Shown piece after piece: positions 1 to 9,846 of a DNA stretch of 22,658 nt (within the stretch, counting starts at the first letter, position 1; each line of letters opens with the position of its first letter). The notes under the pieces were generated by a model. It did not search any database, was not told where the DNA came from, and was given only the letters and a program-made list of their open reading frames with translations. The stretch comes from Lingula anatina (taxonomy: Eukaryota; Brachiopoda; Lingulata; Lingulida; Lingulidae). The translations under genes and the position numbers were made by a program. The stretch is taken from positions 1-22,658 of the forward strand of contig NW_019773721.1 in NCBI RefSeq assembly GCF_001039355.2, read 5' to 3'.

Positions 1-268
1 TACCTTGGCAAGTTTTGGGTCAGATGTGTACTAGTTTTATCTTTTTCGAACATCCATATTGTGCACCCTTGTGTCTCTCTGACATTCAGTGGTAAGTTGA
101 TTGAAGTTTACTGTTCTAATCACAAATTCGGTAATTGCAGTTCAGGGGAAGCCATACTGTTAAAATTCAAATTTGGTATTTCATGGAAATAAAAACAATC
201 AAAGACATTGAAAAAAGTGAACTTGTTTGGCAAACTATTTTAATGATATTTTCATCATATTCTTCCAG

Positions 269-3200
269 ATAAATCATATGCTCTACTGCTTCTTAAAGAA
301 CCCTAAGTGTGCCCTGTTTAAAAAGGTTCTGGAACCAAAATATGTTGAACAGCTTGGTGAGTGTATCAATTTATTCTTTTTATAGAGCACATGATATACA
401 CATGACATAAATTTGACATGGGAACCTCTACCCTTGAGACTCAACCATCTTAGTAATATCCTGGGCAACCACTGCATTTACCCTCAAGTTGTCTTCTTAC
501 TGAAGTATGAAAGTAAATGTCATTCTTAACTTATTTACATAATTTATATTTATTTATTTCATGTTTCAGCTGAAACCCCACAGCCATTCTATGTGGGAGT
601 AAAGAGAGCCAACACACAGAACCAAGTCACACACTGGGTGAGGCAATTGCTGGCCTACTATACAGGAGACAGACTGAACAGCAGTTATACTAGCAGTAAC
701 TGTTCTTCTAGCAATAAGGTGAGAGGTAGACAGATCCAAACTGAATATAGTGAGGGGGAGGCATTTCTTATTCACTTAAAGCAGCATTTTTGAAAGAGCA
801 GGGGTGGAAAGAGAGAAAAAATTATACCCCTTAAAGGTCAGTTTCTGAAAATTTTTCAAGAATCTTAAGTGAAATGGCAGTTTGTTCCAACAGGAATTAA
901 TAACAGGCTTAGTAATTTTTCAAGGTAAAAATTAACTCCATGGAAAAGTGTACATTATGATCCCTATAGAATAAGCCTTTTTTCACCGAAGTACCACAAG
1001 ACTCTCAACACTCTCATAAATGGAAACACTCAATATCCAGTATACAAATTACAGTTGTGTATTGTTTGTTTTTCTTTGCTTTCAGCTTTATAATTACTAC
1101 TGGATCAGTCATCCTCCAGATGGGATGTGTATTAGGACAACTGCTAATTTCTCAGAGGCAGAATCACCAGCATTTTTAGATAGAAGTGAGTCAGTGGTGC
1201 AAATGTAATCTCAGTCACCAGGGTGAAGTATCTGGTGCAAGCATTAGTTGCTTCATATTTGTTAATTTTTGATTGAGAAGTATAAATATAGAATGTAAAT
1301 GATACTCAGAAAAGTTAACATTAATGAATTGCTTATACCGTAACAATGAAAGGTAAACATGAAGGCTGAATGTAGTTCAGTTAAAATGTACATATTAAAA
1401 GATAAGCTATCATGAAACAGTGAATATACAGTAGATTCTACAAGTCCAATGATTGTTTATCTGGTAACAGATGTTGTAGAACTTAAATAAAGTTTCTAAA
1501 TCAATTACCGGACTTAGAATATAATCTAGTTGCTGCCTATGAACATTGCCTACCTTGTATCATTCCATCACTTAAACATATTTTACAGTCCCTAATTGCC
1601 CCAGATTATGCACAGGCTGCTGTGCCTGTATGTATGTTATATTATTTCATATACACATGGTCTCTGTCTCTGTGTTTCAGACTTTGACACCTATGACTGG
1701 TCATCTGGTCAGTATTCTACGTGGACAGAGAGTTCCTGGGCAGGGGACGCCATGCAGGTTAGGATATTCCTAACGCCAAGTCAGCACATGAGTGTAAGTA
1801 TTATCACAGTTCTCCTTTGCACACAGAGTTAATCAGCTATGATTTGCTTCCTATGATTTTCCCTCTTAAAACTTAGCTTATAGTGATGATAAACATTATA
1901 ATATTGTGGTATATAGCTGAGATAAGCATGCTTTGCTAATTTTGGAAATGTGCATTTTTTCTTTGTATAGTATGCTTCTCCTACAAACATGAAAACAATG
2001 CTTTTTATTTATTGGGAGATAAAAACTCTTTTCCTCCCAAAGCAGTTTTTAGATCTGCTACCTAGGGTATCCATGCACAGTCTTGGCAATGGCCTTGATC
2101 TAAAAGGATTGGTCTCATAATTACCCACATTATCCTCGTGTCAAGAAGTTAAAAAATCACTGCATCCTTCCCCATGCCTTCCTAGTGCTCCCCAAGTGAA
2201 AAGATACATCCTATCCTAAATTATGCCTTTCCATTGCTAAGCTTAAAGGGTTCTTCCCTAATCTTTAGTTATATGCTCCTCAAGGGTTGCACTTTACCCT
2301 TACCTATGCCTTGCCTTCAAGTTAGTGAATTCTATGTTGACTGTCCTTTGGGGTATATATAGCATTTACTGGGACAAAAGCTTTCAAATTTACTTCTGAA
2401 TTTTCAATGCCAGTTTGTCAGTGCCCTGTCTCAGATTTTGTGGATAGTTGCAATTTAGATATATGTTCCATAGAATCAATGTAAGTCAATGTAAGTCATC
2501 ATACTGTAAATCAAATTAGTCTCAAACAAACTTTGTGGAATGTAGTTTTTGTTGGTAGCCTAACCCCAATCTTTTTTAGTGTCTCAAACTAATACATTTT
2601 CTCGTCTGGAGATGTTCAATTTATGTCTGTATCAATGACAGGTTTCATCCACTTTGATTTCAGTGGATAACACTGGGTTCTGGACTTGGCTTGAGCCTTG
2701 TTTCCATAGTAATAGCATTTAAATTGGACAGAAAGGCTTACCTGTTGTTCTCAGAACCAGTGGAGGGAATTTGATGTGATCATCTTCTAGATTTAGGCAG
2801 TATATTTACAATGTATCTACATAACACCTGCATGTAGTAATCTCCCTTAAACAAAAGTTGCATGGCATGAGTATGCTTCAGTTTATGCATGTTGCATGGG
2901 TTGTTCTGAATTGGTTGTTTTAATTGCAACCACAAGGCTCTTTTGTCCCCTTCATTTATTCCAGTCTGTCACATCTACTTCAAACATTGCTAATACTTAT
3001 GCACTATTCAACAAATTGAACCTTTATCTCTTTTATTAAATAACAATAAATAACAATAAATATAGAAATAAATAAATATAGAATGCATTCTTCCACTTTT
3101 AGGCTTGGTTTTGGTGGTATGTCTGTTAACTTGCTTGATTTTAGAAATTAATTCTACCAGGGTGCATTTCTAGTTCTAATATGAATTGAATTATATAAGA

Positions 3201-3584
3201 TTCACCCAATGATGTTGCTGATGATAAAAGACCTTAATTTAGGGTATATATATATTTAAAAAAAAAAAAAGAATAAGTAAATGATATATGAACAATTAAG
3301 AAAAGATGCAGTAGGACTTAAATTATTGACTTTAGACATTTTTAGATGACAGAAATTCTTCTTTATTGTGTATGAAAAATATTTTGGGAAATTAACATTG
3401 GTTAAATTTTTTGGATTTTATTGTATTTATTTTAAAAAGTCCTGGAATTTGATTCCAAAATGTTGCTTGTTTCCAGAACCTGACGTTTGCCACAGGAGTG
3501 GTGCTAATGGTGGTAGCCATGATTGTCACATACTTCATAAATTCAAGAGCTGACTTCCTGTTCACAAAGCCAGATTCCTTCTAA
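269..3584 (+). CDS. NCSTN: Nicastrin, C-terminal five exons (partial, 5' end outside window)
   Basis: Nicastrin is the large glycoprotein subunit of gamma-secretase, the intramembrane protease that cleaves Notch and APP; its ectodomain gates substrates and one C-terminal helix anchors it. Exons read here are 269–356, 570–718, 1086–1185, 1681–1793 and 3477–3584. All are bounded by AG/GT and their phases agree (G|CT, phase 0, A|AC, phase 0), giving about 185 residues. Recognisable family landmarks are FYVGV in exon 2, SPAF in exon 3, and YSTWTESSW followed by QVRIFL in exon 4, which match the conserved STWTES…ARIFL block. The last exon encodes a hydrophobic helix (about VVLMVVAMIVTYF) and a short cytosolic tail, INSRADFLF…, ending in TAA. 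The tail is like the vertebrate INAKADVLF tail but lacks its last few residues. Several Asn-X-Ser/Thr sequons occur (NCS, NFS, NLT). The last intron is 1.68 kb. Identification is confident; the exons upstream of 269 are not in view. Confidence 0.93.
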
Positions 3585-4006
3585 ATCTCCTGTATGTATC
3601 TTCACTGGGAACAAAGCCAGTTGTTCATTCACCAAGGTTACCACCATCTGTGCTCAAAAATGAACCCTTTTCTTGGAAACTTTCAAGCCTGAAGAAAATT
3701 ACTTTGGTGTAGCATGGAAAGGAAGCCATTCACAGAGAAAGGGATTTTTTTTACATCATTCATGTATTGTATGACACTACATTTTATAGACTATTCAGTT
3801 AAATTATCATTAAAAATTATAAATGACAAGAAGTTGTGTAACTACTGTGATGTAATAGAAAAGTCACCAATGCACATTTAAAAAGCTTTTTTTATTTACT
3901 TATTTACATATTTATTTTTAATGTAGCTTGCTCTTCAGTATTTTTGAATAGCTAAAAAATTAGCATGAGATTTAGAGACATACTTGTTACCTTGGAGGCA
4001 AATAAA
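3585..4006 (+). promoter_or_regulatory. Nicastrin 3' UTR with AU-rich elements and poly(A) signal
   Basis: The sequence after the nicastrin stop codon is non-coding. It carries three ATTTA pentamers within 21 bases (3894–3898, 3902–3906, 3910–3914) inside a U-rich stretch, the arrangement of an AU-rich mRNA-stability element. A canonical AATAAA lies at 4001–4006, which would give a 3' UTR of about 420–440 nt. The cleavage site is inferred and longer isoforms are possible. Confidence 0.5.
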
Positions 4007-4292
4007 ACCTTTTGCATTACTTGCTTATAAAAGTGAAGATTGGCAAAATTAAACCCCACATGAAGGGCTGACCAGTGCATGCTGAGTATGGTATATTGGA
4101 TATATGCCCTTTTTACAGAGTTGTTCTTTACATATAGTTGAACATGACGTCCACTGGAAAGCTGATGGATTAAAATGGCAAAACTTTGACCACTTTTGAT
4201 AGTCAGAAAGTTTTTATTTATGTTAGATCCACATATTTGATTTACCTGTTGACTGTTTCATCTGTTCACTCAGATAGACTTGGTCACAATAG

Positions 4293-4326
4293 AATTACCT
4301 GTTCAGGTGAAGGTGAACAGGTAATT
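4293..4326. repeat. Perfect 13-bp inverted repeat (hairpin)
   Basis: AATTACCTGTTCA at 4293–4305 is exactly complementary to TGAACAGGTAATT at 4314–4326, with an 8-nt loop (GGTGAAGG). It lies 0.7 kb after the nicastrin stop. It may form a stem in a read-through transcript from either convergent gene; function is unknown. Confidence 0.85.
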
Positions 4327-4732
4327 ACCTCAGTCTTGATGATTTTTTTCAAATATCAAAACTGAGATCCAGTGAAACTGTTTTCTCATTTGACCACTTT
4401 TGTGCTGAACAGGTTGTGTAAAATCATATAACTGCAATTTTTCAGTTTTGTTATAATGTATATTTATGTAAATGGGCAATGTAACTTATTTGAAGTTGTA
4501 TAGTTGTAATTTTTCTTTACAAACAGGGTGTAGAAATAAGTTTTTGTTGTTGTTGGTTATTCAGTGAAAGGAGGTAAGGAAATTATGTGATAAATTTATT
4601 GTATTAAGTTGAATCATGATTACAAAACTTGAACATACACAATTTTTTTGTCCTCAGGTATTGGTGCTGAAGTTTTCTAAACTAAGCAAATGAAATTGTG
4701 TAAATAAGCAGTTTACTTTTCAACTCAAAATC

Positions 4733-4733
4733 N
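4733..4733. other. Single ambiguous base (N)
   Basis: One undetermined base lies in intergenic sequence. It marks an assembly uncertainty or an unresolved polymorphism and touches no predicted exon. Confidence 0.99.
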
Positions 4734-5233
4734 CCAATTCCACTCTCAGTAACTGGGAATGGGATTCAATGATAATATAGCACACCCTCACTCCACTGTA
4801 AGATGATAATCAGACTCCCAGACTTGGGACTGGTCCTATGAAAAACATATCAACACCCAACCTCTTATTTTATGGGTGTCAAGCATGTTTACAGATACCA
4901 AAGACAACTCCAACTTGCAGTCTGTGACATCAGCCGCCTTCCCCTTGGCACATTCCAGTAAAATTAAAGCTATTCCTGAAAAAAATTGTATTTTTTTCCA
5001 GAGGAACCAGTAAAGTTTTAGACCCTAGGCTTATGGCTTGACTTTCGCAAGTAGGCTACAAATATTTTATCACAGACTGTTGCTTATATTGGTCTTTGCC
5101 TCCATTTTGAGTTAATATGAAATAACATATTCCATGATTCCAAATGACTTTATCCCACTGGTGTTTTTATCACACGTATAAGATGTGGTCCAAAATGTTT
5201 TCAGTTCTGCCATGACTGTGCTACATGTAAGAA

Positions 5234-6116
5234 TCAACCATGACTTGTAGCTTGTGAGTGAGAAACAGGCAGCGGCCTCCTGAACAGCAAAATGTGAGGC
5301 TCTGGAAAAAAACAGTTATCACTTTTATTTACAATTTTGTCTTGGTACATTTTCAACTTAAAAGATGCCTCATGTACACAATTTCTGTTGAGTTACAATT
5401 TTATTAGTATAATTCACAGTGCGCAGGATTAGAATCAATATAAAATTTCTAGACTGGTGTCAGAGTTACAATATATACTCTTTACATTAGCACTTTATTA
5501 CTGGCTGCCCAAGTTTTACTTACATATACAACAGAATTGTTTTTTAAAGATAATAAAGCAAATGCATCTAAAAACTGATATCAGTGCAAGAAGATATATC
5601 TACCAGTGCTAAGGACCTACCAGGACTATGAGCCATATAATGTACCCATCCTGGAGACTGCTGTACTCCTATATTTCTCCATTCTGTCTCTGTCATTAAA
5701 TGAGTCTTAGGAACCATCTCTGCAATGTCACTTGGCAAGATAACATGTCTGAAAAGATTGATTTAGTTAAAAAGTTTAACAAAAGGCAAAATCACTTGGA
5801 AAGCTGGCAATTCAACATAAGCTTTATTCATTTACTAATTAACATTTTTTCAAAGAAAATGCAAATTAATTAATAATAATAATGATAGATAAATAAATAA
5901 ATTAAAAAGACAATTGACCAAGAATGATATGAGCAGTATAATATATTATACATTTTATTAAGAGAATACACTTGTTTTTAGTATCGACTGAAGTATGAAA
6001 TGGTTATAAAAACCCGCGTGTCGTTTCAGTTTATTCTGGGGATCACTGACGCCTTACCTGTACTCATATTTATCATCAAAGTACTTTTCAGAGTATTGGA
6101 TTTCAGAAGCTGGCAT
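5234..6116 (-). CDS. CKS: Cyclin-dependent kinases regulatory subunit (CKS1/CKS2 homologue), complete, 3 exons
   Basis: CKS proteins bind cyclin-dependent kinases and act as phosphate-reading adaptors that promote multisite phosphorylation of substrates and SCF-Skp2 degradation of p27. On the minus strand the exons are 6116–6058 (ATG at 6116–6114), 5748–5621 and 5301–5234 (TGA at 5236–5234). Donors are GTAAGG and GTAGGT, acceptors TTTTCAG and TTTTCCAG, and phases agree (AG|A giving Arg20, G|AG giving Glu63). The product is 84 residues against about 79 in vertebrates. Family signatures are [10 protein letters not shown] near the N-terminus, [23 protein letters not shown], and [15 protein letters not shown]. 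Anion-pocket positions Lys11, Arg20, Ser51, Trp54 and Arg71 are all present in human numbering, as is the hinge HxPEPH. After RRPLP the tail is VSHSQ… rather than the lysine-rich vertebrate end. An in-frame TAA lies upstream of the ATG, and A at −3 supports the start. The gene diverges from SDHC and converges with nicastrin. Confidence 0.93.
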
Positions 6117-6548
6117 TGTCCCAATGTTGTTATCGATATCTTTAGTATCCCTGTCTGGAAAGCGAGATTTACTCTTTTAATCAGGGACATCACATAATAC
6201 ATATTTTCAAATACACCTAGAGTAAATTAAAAATCACAAGCCTGCTGCAGTGCCTCGTCAAATAATTAGCCAATTTCTGGGCGCCACACTTTTCTCGAGA
6301 TAATAAAGCTAGTCAATTCTAAAGCTGCAAGAAAAATGCCGCTTTTCTTGAAAACAGACACATTTAAACATTGACACCTCTAATTTCCTCTCTCTGAATG
6401 CATTAGACTAAAAATAGAAGAGCGTGTCCCAGTAAAATACCTGTGAATGAATCTTCCAGGTAAATTCACCTGTCTCTGATTTCTAATCTGGCGGATCTCG
6501 TTCAATACGGTAACTCACGAGAGGTCAGAAAAGGTCAAATCATTCAAG
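6117..6548. promoter_or_regulatory. Bidirectional promoter interval between CKS (−) and SDHC (+)
   Basis: Only 432 bp separate the two start codons, which point away from each other, so this interval must hold both core promoters and both 5' UTRs. No convincing TATA box sits at a sensible distance from either ATG. Next to SDHC are two direct AGGTCA half-sites with a 4-bp spacer (6522–6527 and 6532–6537), a nuclear-receptor DR4 arrangement. The SDHC start codon itself lies in CAAGATGGCG, the core of a YY1 site. A GGGCGCC motif near 6279 is only loosely E2F-like. The promoter role is inferred from geometry; the motifs are read directly. Confidence 0.65.
6522..6537 (+). promoter_or_regulatory. 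Direct repeat of AGGTCA with 4-bp spacer (DR4-like element)
   Basis: Two perfect AGGTCA half-sites separated by GAAA lie 12 bp before the SDHC start codon. DR4 elements are classic sites for RXR heterodimers, and the second half-site, preceded by AAA, also resembles a monomer site of the ERR/NR5 type. Nuclear-receptor control of respiratory-chain genes is known in animals; binding here is inference. Confidence 0.45.
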
Positions 6549-8528
6549 ATGGCGATGCTCTTCAGGTGACCTTCGTTTGCTTCTAATTTTTCATAACATT
6601 GGTTATATGTTTGCTTTTTGCATTTAAAAAGAATGCTGATTTGTGAAAATGCGTTATTCAATCTTTTTGTTTAAAAGTTAACTTAATAATGACGTTGTCA
6701 AATGTCAAATTTTCGTTTAGAGAGGTGAAAATTATTACGAAACAGCCAAGCGGTGAGCTCGGTTGTAGCACATTATGTATTTATTTTCGCTACATTTACG
6801 TCGTTGATTTTCTGCTGATTTTAGGGTAGCAGGTAGGCATTATGGCCTCCTGTCATCCAAGCAGGTGTCCAGTCCCATCATGTCTAAACTGTGAGTACTA
6901 TTATATTGTCGAGGCATTTCTAGTCTGTAGACTCGAGCCTTGAAATTCCTATTTACATGTATTAACTAAGGTTGCTGTATTCAGTAATTTTAGGGCTTAA
7001 CACGTTTGAAATTGTGTTCTTTATAGATCTGGGGATTTGGTAGGTTAGTAGGTAATATAATGACAATCAAGGCTTGCTAATCTCAGTCTCCCTTCTCAGA
7101 CAAAACATTGCTTTTAAAACAAAGGTTTTTGACCCTGATCAGTGATAGTGAGACTCTTAAAGTACATTTGTTTTTTTTCTTTTCTTCCTTTTATAAATAT
7201 ATATATATATATATGTATATATCCAGAGTCCCCATGGCATCTGTGAAAGCCCTGACTACTAAACCTCCAAAGACTATCCAAGAGGTGGCCCAAGGTGAAA
7301 TGCTCGATTTCTGGAAGAAAAATGAAACTCTGAAGAGACCCATTTCTCCACATCTTACCATTTGGCGGTGAGTGACACATAAACCAGTAGTAGAAAAATG
7401 TCACTAGTATCTCAAAAGCTTCAAACACTTCATGCAGGGTCTCTCTCTTTCTCTCTGTCCGTAACACGCACCCACACACACACCCACTCACATGCTCACA
7501 GTGTGTACATTACTTAATTTGTTGCTCTTAAACTTCCTTTGTCATGAAATTTAAAAAATCTGAAATTAAATATTACAGTATTGCCAATTAGGTAAGAAAA
7601 GCTGTTTGTAGCCTTTATATGATTTGTATATTGTTCCCCTCCTTTCAGGAGCCAGCTGCCAATGACACTTTCATTTTTCCACAGATTCACTGGAGTTGCA
7701 ATGATTTGTGGTGAGTTAGGATTATTTTTAGCATATATTTATCTTCTTCAAACCCAAACACTTACCATGTTAAGTTTTGTAGCATTTCCTGGCAGGTAAG
7801 AACTGAATGGATTTGCACTTCTCTGTAAAAGGATTAACTTTATACCTTATTTGCATACTTGCCATAAAGAAAAAAAAAAAATCAAAACTTCCACATATTC
7901 AGATTTACTGTATTACTTACACAACTTATTTTTCTTTTAGCAACCTATGTCTTCAGCTGGGTGATGCTGGCTTCCCCAGTGGATTATCAGTGGTACATCA
8001 CCTTCCTTAAGGACCTCCATATAGAGGGTTATGCAGTGGGCCCATCCTTTCTCTTTCTAGCCAAATTTATCATTGCTTTGCCATTTTGCTATCACTGCAT
8101 CAATGGAGTCAGACATCTGGTAAGTAGGCTGTAGTATTATAACAGTGACAAGTGTTTTCAGGCACATGGATGGATGTATATATTGTTTAGTTCTAATTCA
8201 GAGATATACATTCCAACAGATGCATTTTATGGAACAGATTTTGCTCTTTGTTGTTAGCTGAAACATACTGAATCATGGTGTAACTCGTACTAATTTTCGG
8301 AGTCTAATATATCCTAGTAATGTGGCCCCAATTTTATGTTTTATCATAATCTAAGAAATTAAGTCAACCAATGTTCTTTTGATGGATGCATCTTATCTGT
8401 TTCAGGCCTGGGACCTGGGCAAAGGTTTTGATCTCCCCACTCTGTACAGAACTGGCTACTTTGTCTCTGTACTCTCCATTCTTGTCGCACTCTACCTGGC
8501 TTCACTGTCATTCAAGGCACCAGAGTAA
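6549..8528 (+). CDS. SDHC: Succinate dehydrogenase cytochrome b560 subunit (SDHC), complete, 6 exons
   Basis: SDHC is one of the two membrane anchors of respiratory complex II in the inner mitochondrial membrane; with SDHD it binds heme b and ubiquinone. Exons are 6549–6565, 6825–6890, 7227–7367, 7649–7710, 7941–8119 and 8406–8528. All have GT–AG borders with matching phases, giving 195 codons plus TAA (human precursor 169). Residues 1–30 are Arg/Ser-rich with a GRHYG stretch, as in the human targeting peptide. The family blocks follow: KRPISPHLTIW (64–74), LPMTLSFFHRFTG (78–90; Ser and Arg of the quinone pocket), a first transmembrane helix from about 92, a second from about 130, and YHCINGVRHLAWDLGKG (146–162), which contains the heme-ligand His147 in the H-x3-G-x-RH signature. 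A third helix precedes the C-terminus (FKAPE). The tiny first exon ends AG|G as in mammals. The ATG has A at −3 and G at +4. Confidence 0.96.
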
Positions 8529-9685
8529 ACTGCCCATAAGGAAAAAAAAAACTGAAGATTTATAAATCTGTGCAGCTGATTCATTTATGAGCTGTATTAT
8601 ATTGAAACACTGAAGAATAACGAGTAATCTTTTTTGTGTGTGTGGTGAAAAGAGACGATATGAAACACTGCAGCAAGTTATTTTGATAATATTGAAGTGA
8701 CTTGGCAATGCATATTTTATGTTATTTACATGTGAAGCTTGTACATTCATAGGACATGAATGTAAAAAGGAAATAATATTTGTGTACTGCTTTTTTATTA
8801 TGAAGTAACCTCCTTGAAATAATTTCTTTATGATATTGATTCAACAAAGATACCTGCTTCAAAAATGCTTCAAGGTTAACCTTAAAAGACCACCTTTAAA
8901 GGTGTCTCTTCTTTGATAGTTGAAAGATGTTATTATTCAGTAAATTCTAAAAAAGCTTGCTTGGCCCCTTCTTTGAAGTAAATCACATGGCTGTATGCCT
9001 TTGGTTTAGCTTGTTTATAGTTGATAGCTTTCAGATATCGTGTAATAGGTGATCTGTGTTGGCTGTTACCTTGGTTGTCATGATTTATTCATGCCTAACA
9101 AGTGTTATGATGGTAATGCCGCACTAGATTACCATAATGCATTAAAAAAGCTCTCAAAGTTGATTAAGTACACCATTATGCATTAAAAAACTCTGAAAGT
9201 TGACTAAGAATCGTAAATGGCCATAATAAAATTTCTTTTGGCAGTTAATAGCATGCTACTCCAAGGCCATTAAAAAAAGACACCATAGAGACAAACTCAA
9301 TTGGGTTGGGCATCAAGTGAGAAATTACTTGTTTATTTTACAATAAATGATGAATCAAAGTCAAATTATTTTCAGCTGCATCTTTCGCCCTGCTCTCAAA
9401 AGCCGTGTCTCAAATTCTACAAATTTGCCATAATACAAGCCAAGTATTTTCAAATAATGACGATGTTTTTAATGAAATTGAACATATCCTTTTTATAGTG
9501 GTTGCAAAAACCTATTCAATTATTTGCAAAGTTTTAAACGTTTTTTATGTATCGATCTCTCTTTCTATGCAGTATTTGACATTTGATAACATACAGTCGA
9601 CAAATATTTTGAATCAATACTTTTGACGTTTTATTAAAACTGCTGGTACCAACAGCTGCAAGGTTTTTTTGTTTAACAGAGCAAA
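8529..9685 (+). other. SDHC 3' UTR and downstream non-coding DNA
   Basis: No further coding exon is seen. Candidate poly(A) signals are AATAAA at 9225–9230 and one near 9343; both are far from the SDHC stop, so an earlier weak signal may be used instead. The stretch includes a 41-bp tandem duplication (9131–9210). Confidence 0.4.
9131..9210. repeat. Two-copy tandem repeat, 41-bp period
   Basis: ACCATAATGCATTAAAAAA… at 9131 and ACCATTATGCATTAAAAAA… at 9172 are adjacent near-identical copies, each continuing with CTCTSAAAGTTGAYTAAG. The few differences indicate an old duplication. Confidence 0.85.
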
Positions 9686-9846
9686 AGCTTTGAACTTCCA
9701 TTGGCTTGAAGCCCTTTGCAAGTCATACTTTCTGAATATCCATGATATGTTTATTTCATTATTAAAAATTGACGGTCAGTATGTTGTTAAGCATTATGTA
9801 ATATTTTATCACAAATGAAGAAAACCCTATTTTGGGCACTGCTCCC
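9686..9846 (-). repeat. Inverted copy of a dispersed repeat also present at 12307–12470
   Basis: Read on the minus strand, this block aligns with 12307–12470 through landmarks in the same order: GCAGTG, CAAAATAGG, GCTTAACA, ATCATG and CTTCAAGCCAATGGAA. The similarity is clear but interrupted by small indels. It shows that the unit is a dispersed family and not merely part of the downstream tandem array. Confidence 0.8.

Larger units (their letters stand above)
4007..5233. other. Intergenic interval between convergent nicastrin and CKS genes
   Basis: No coding exon is recognised here. The interval holds a perfect 13-bp hairpin (4293–4326), one undetermined base, and on the minus strand an AATAAA (plus-strand TTTATT at 4595–4600) that could end the CKS transcript with a 3' UTR of about 640 nt. 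Both flanking genes transcribe toward this interval. Confidence 0.5.

Noticed and set aside
593-793. Independent small protein gene
   Set aside because: It is nicastrin exon 2 read through its donor site into the intron; similar read-throughs occur at 1020–1208, 1596–1832 and 3368–3553.
1880-1920. C/D-box snoRNA in the nicastrin intron (GTGATGA followed by CTGA)
   Set aside because: The boxes are only about 30 bp apart, with no terminal stem and no C'/D' pair.
7114-7491. Minus-strand open frame of 125 codons
   Set aside because: It is the antisense shadow of SDHC exon 3 extended through TA and CT/CA microsatellites; it has no family motif.
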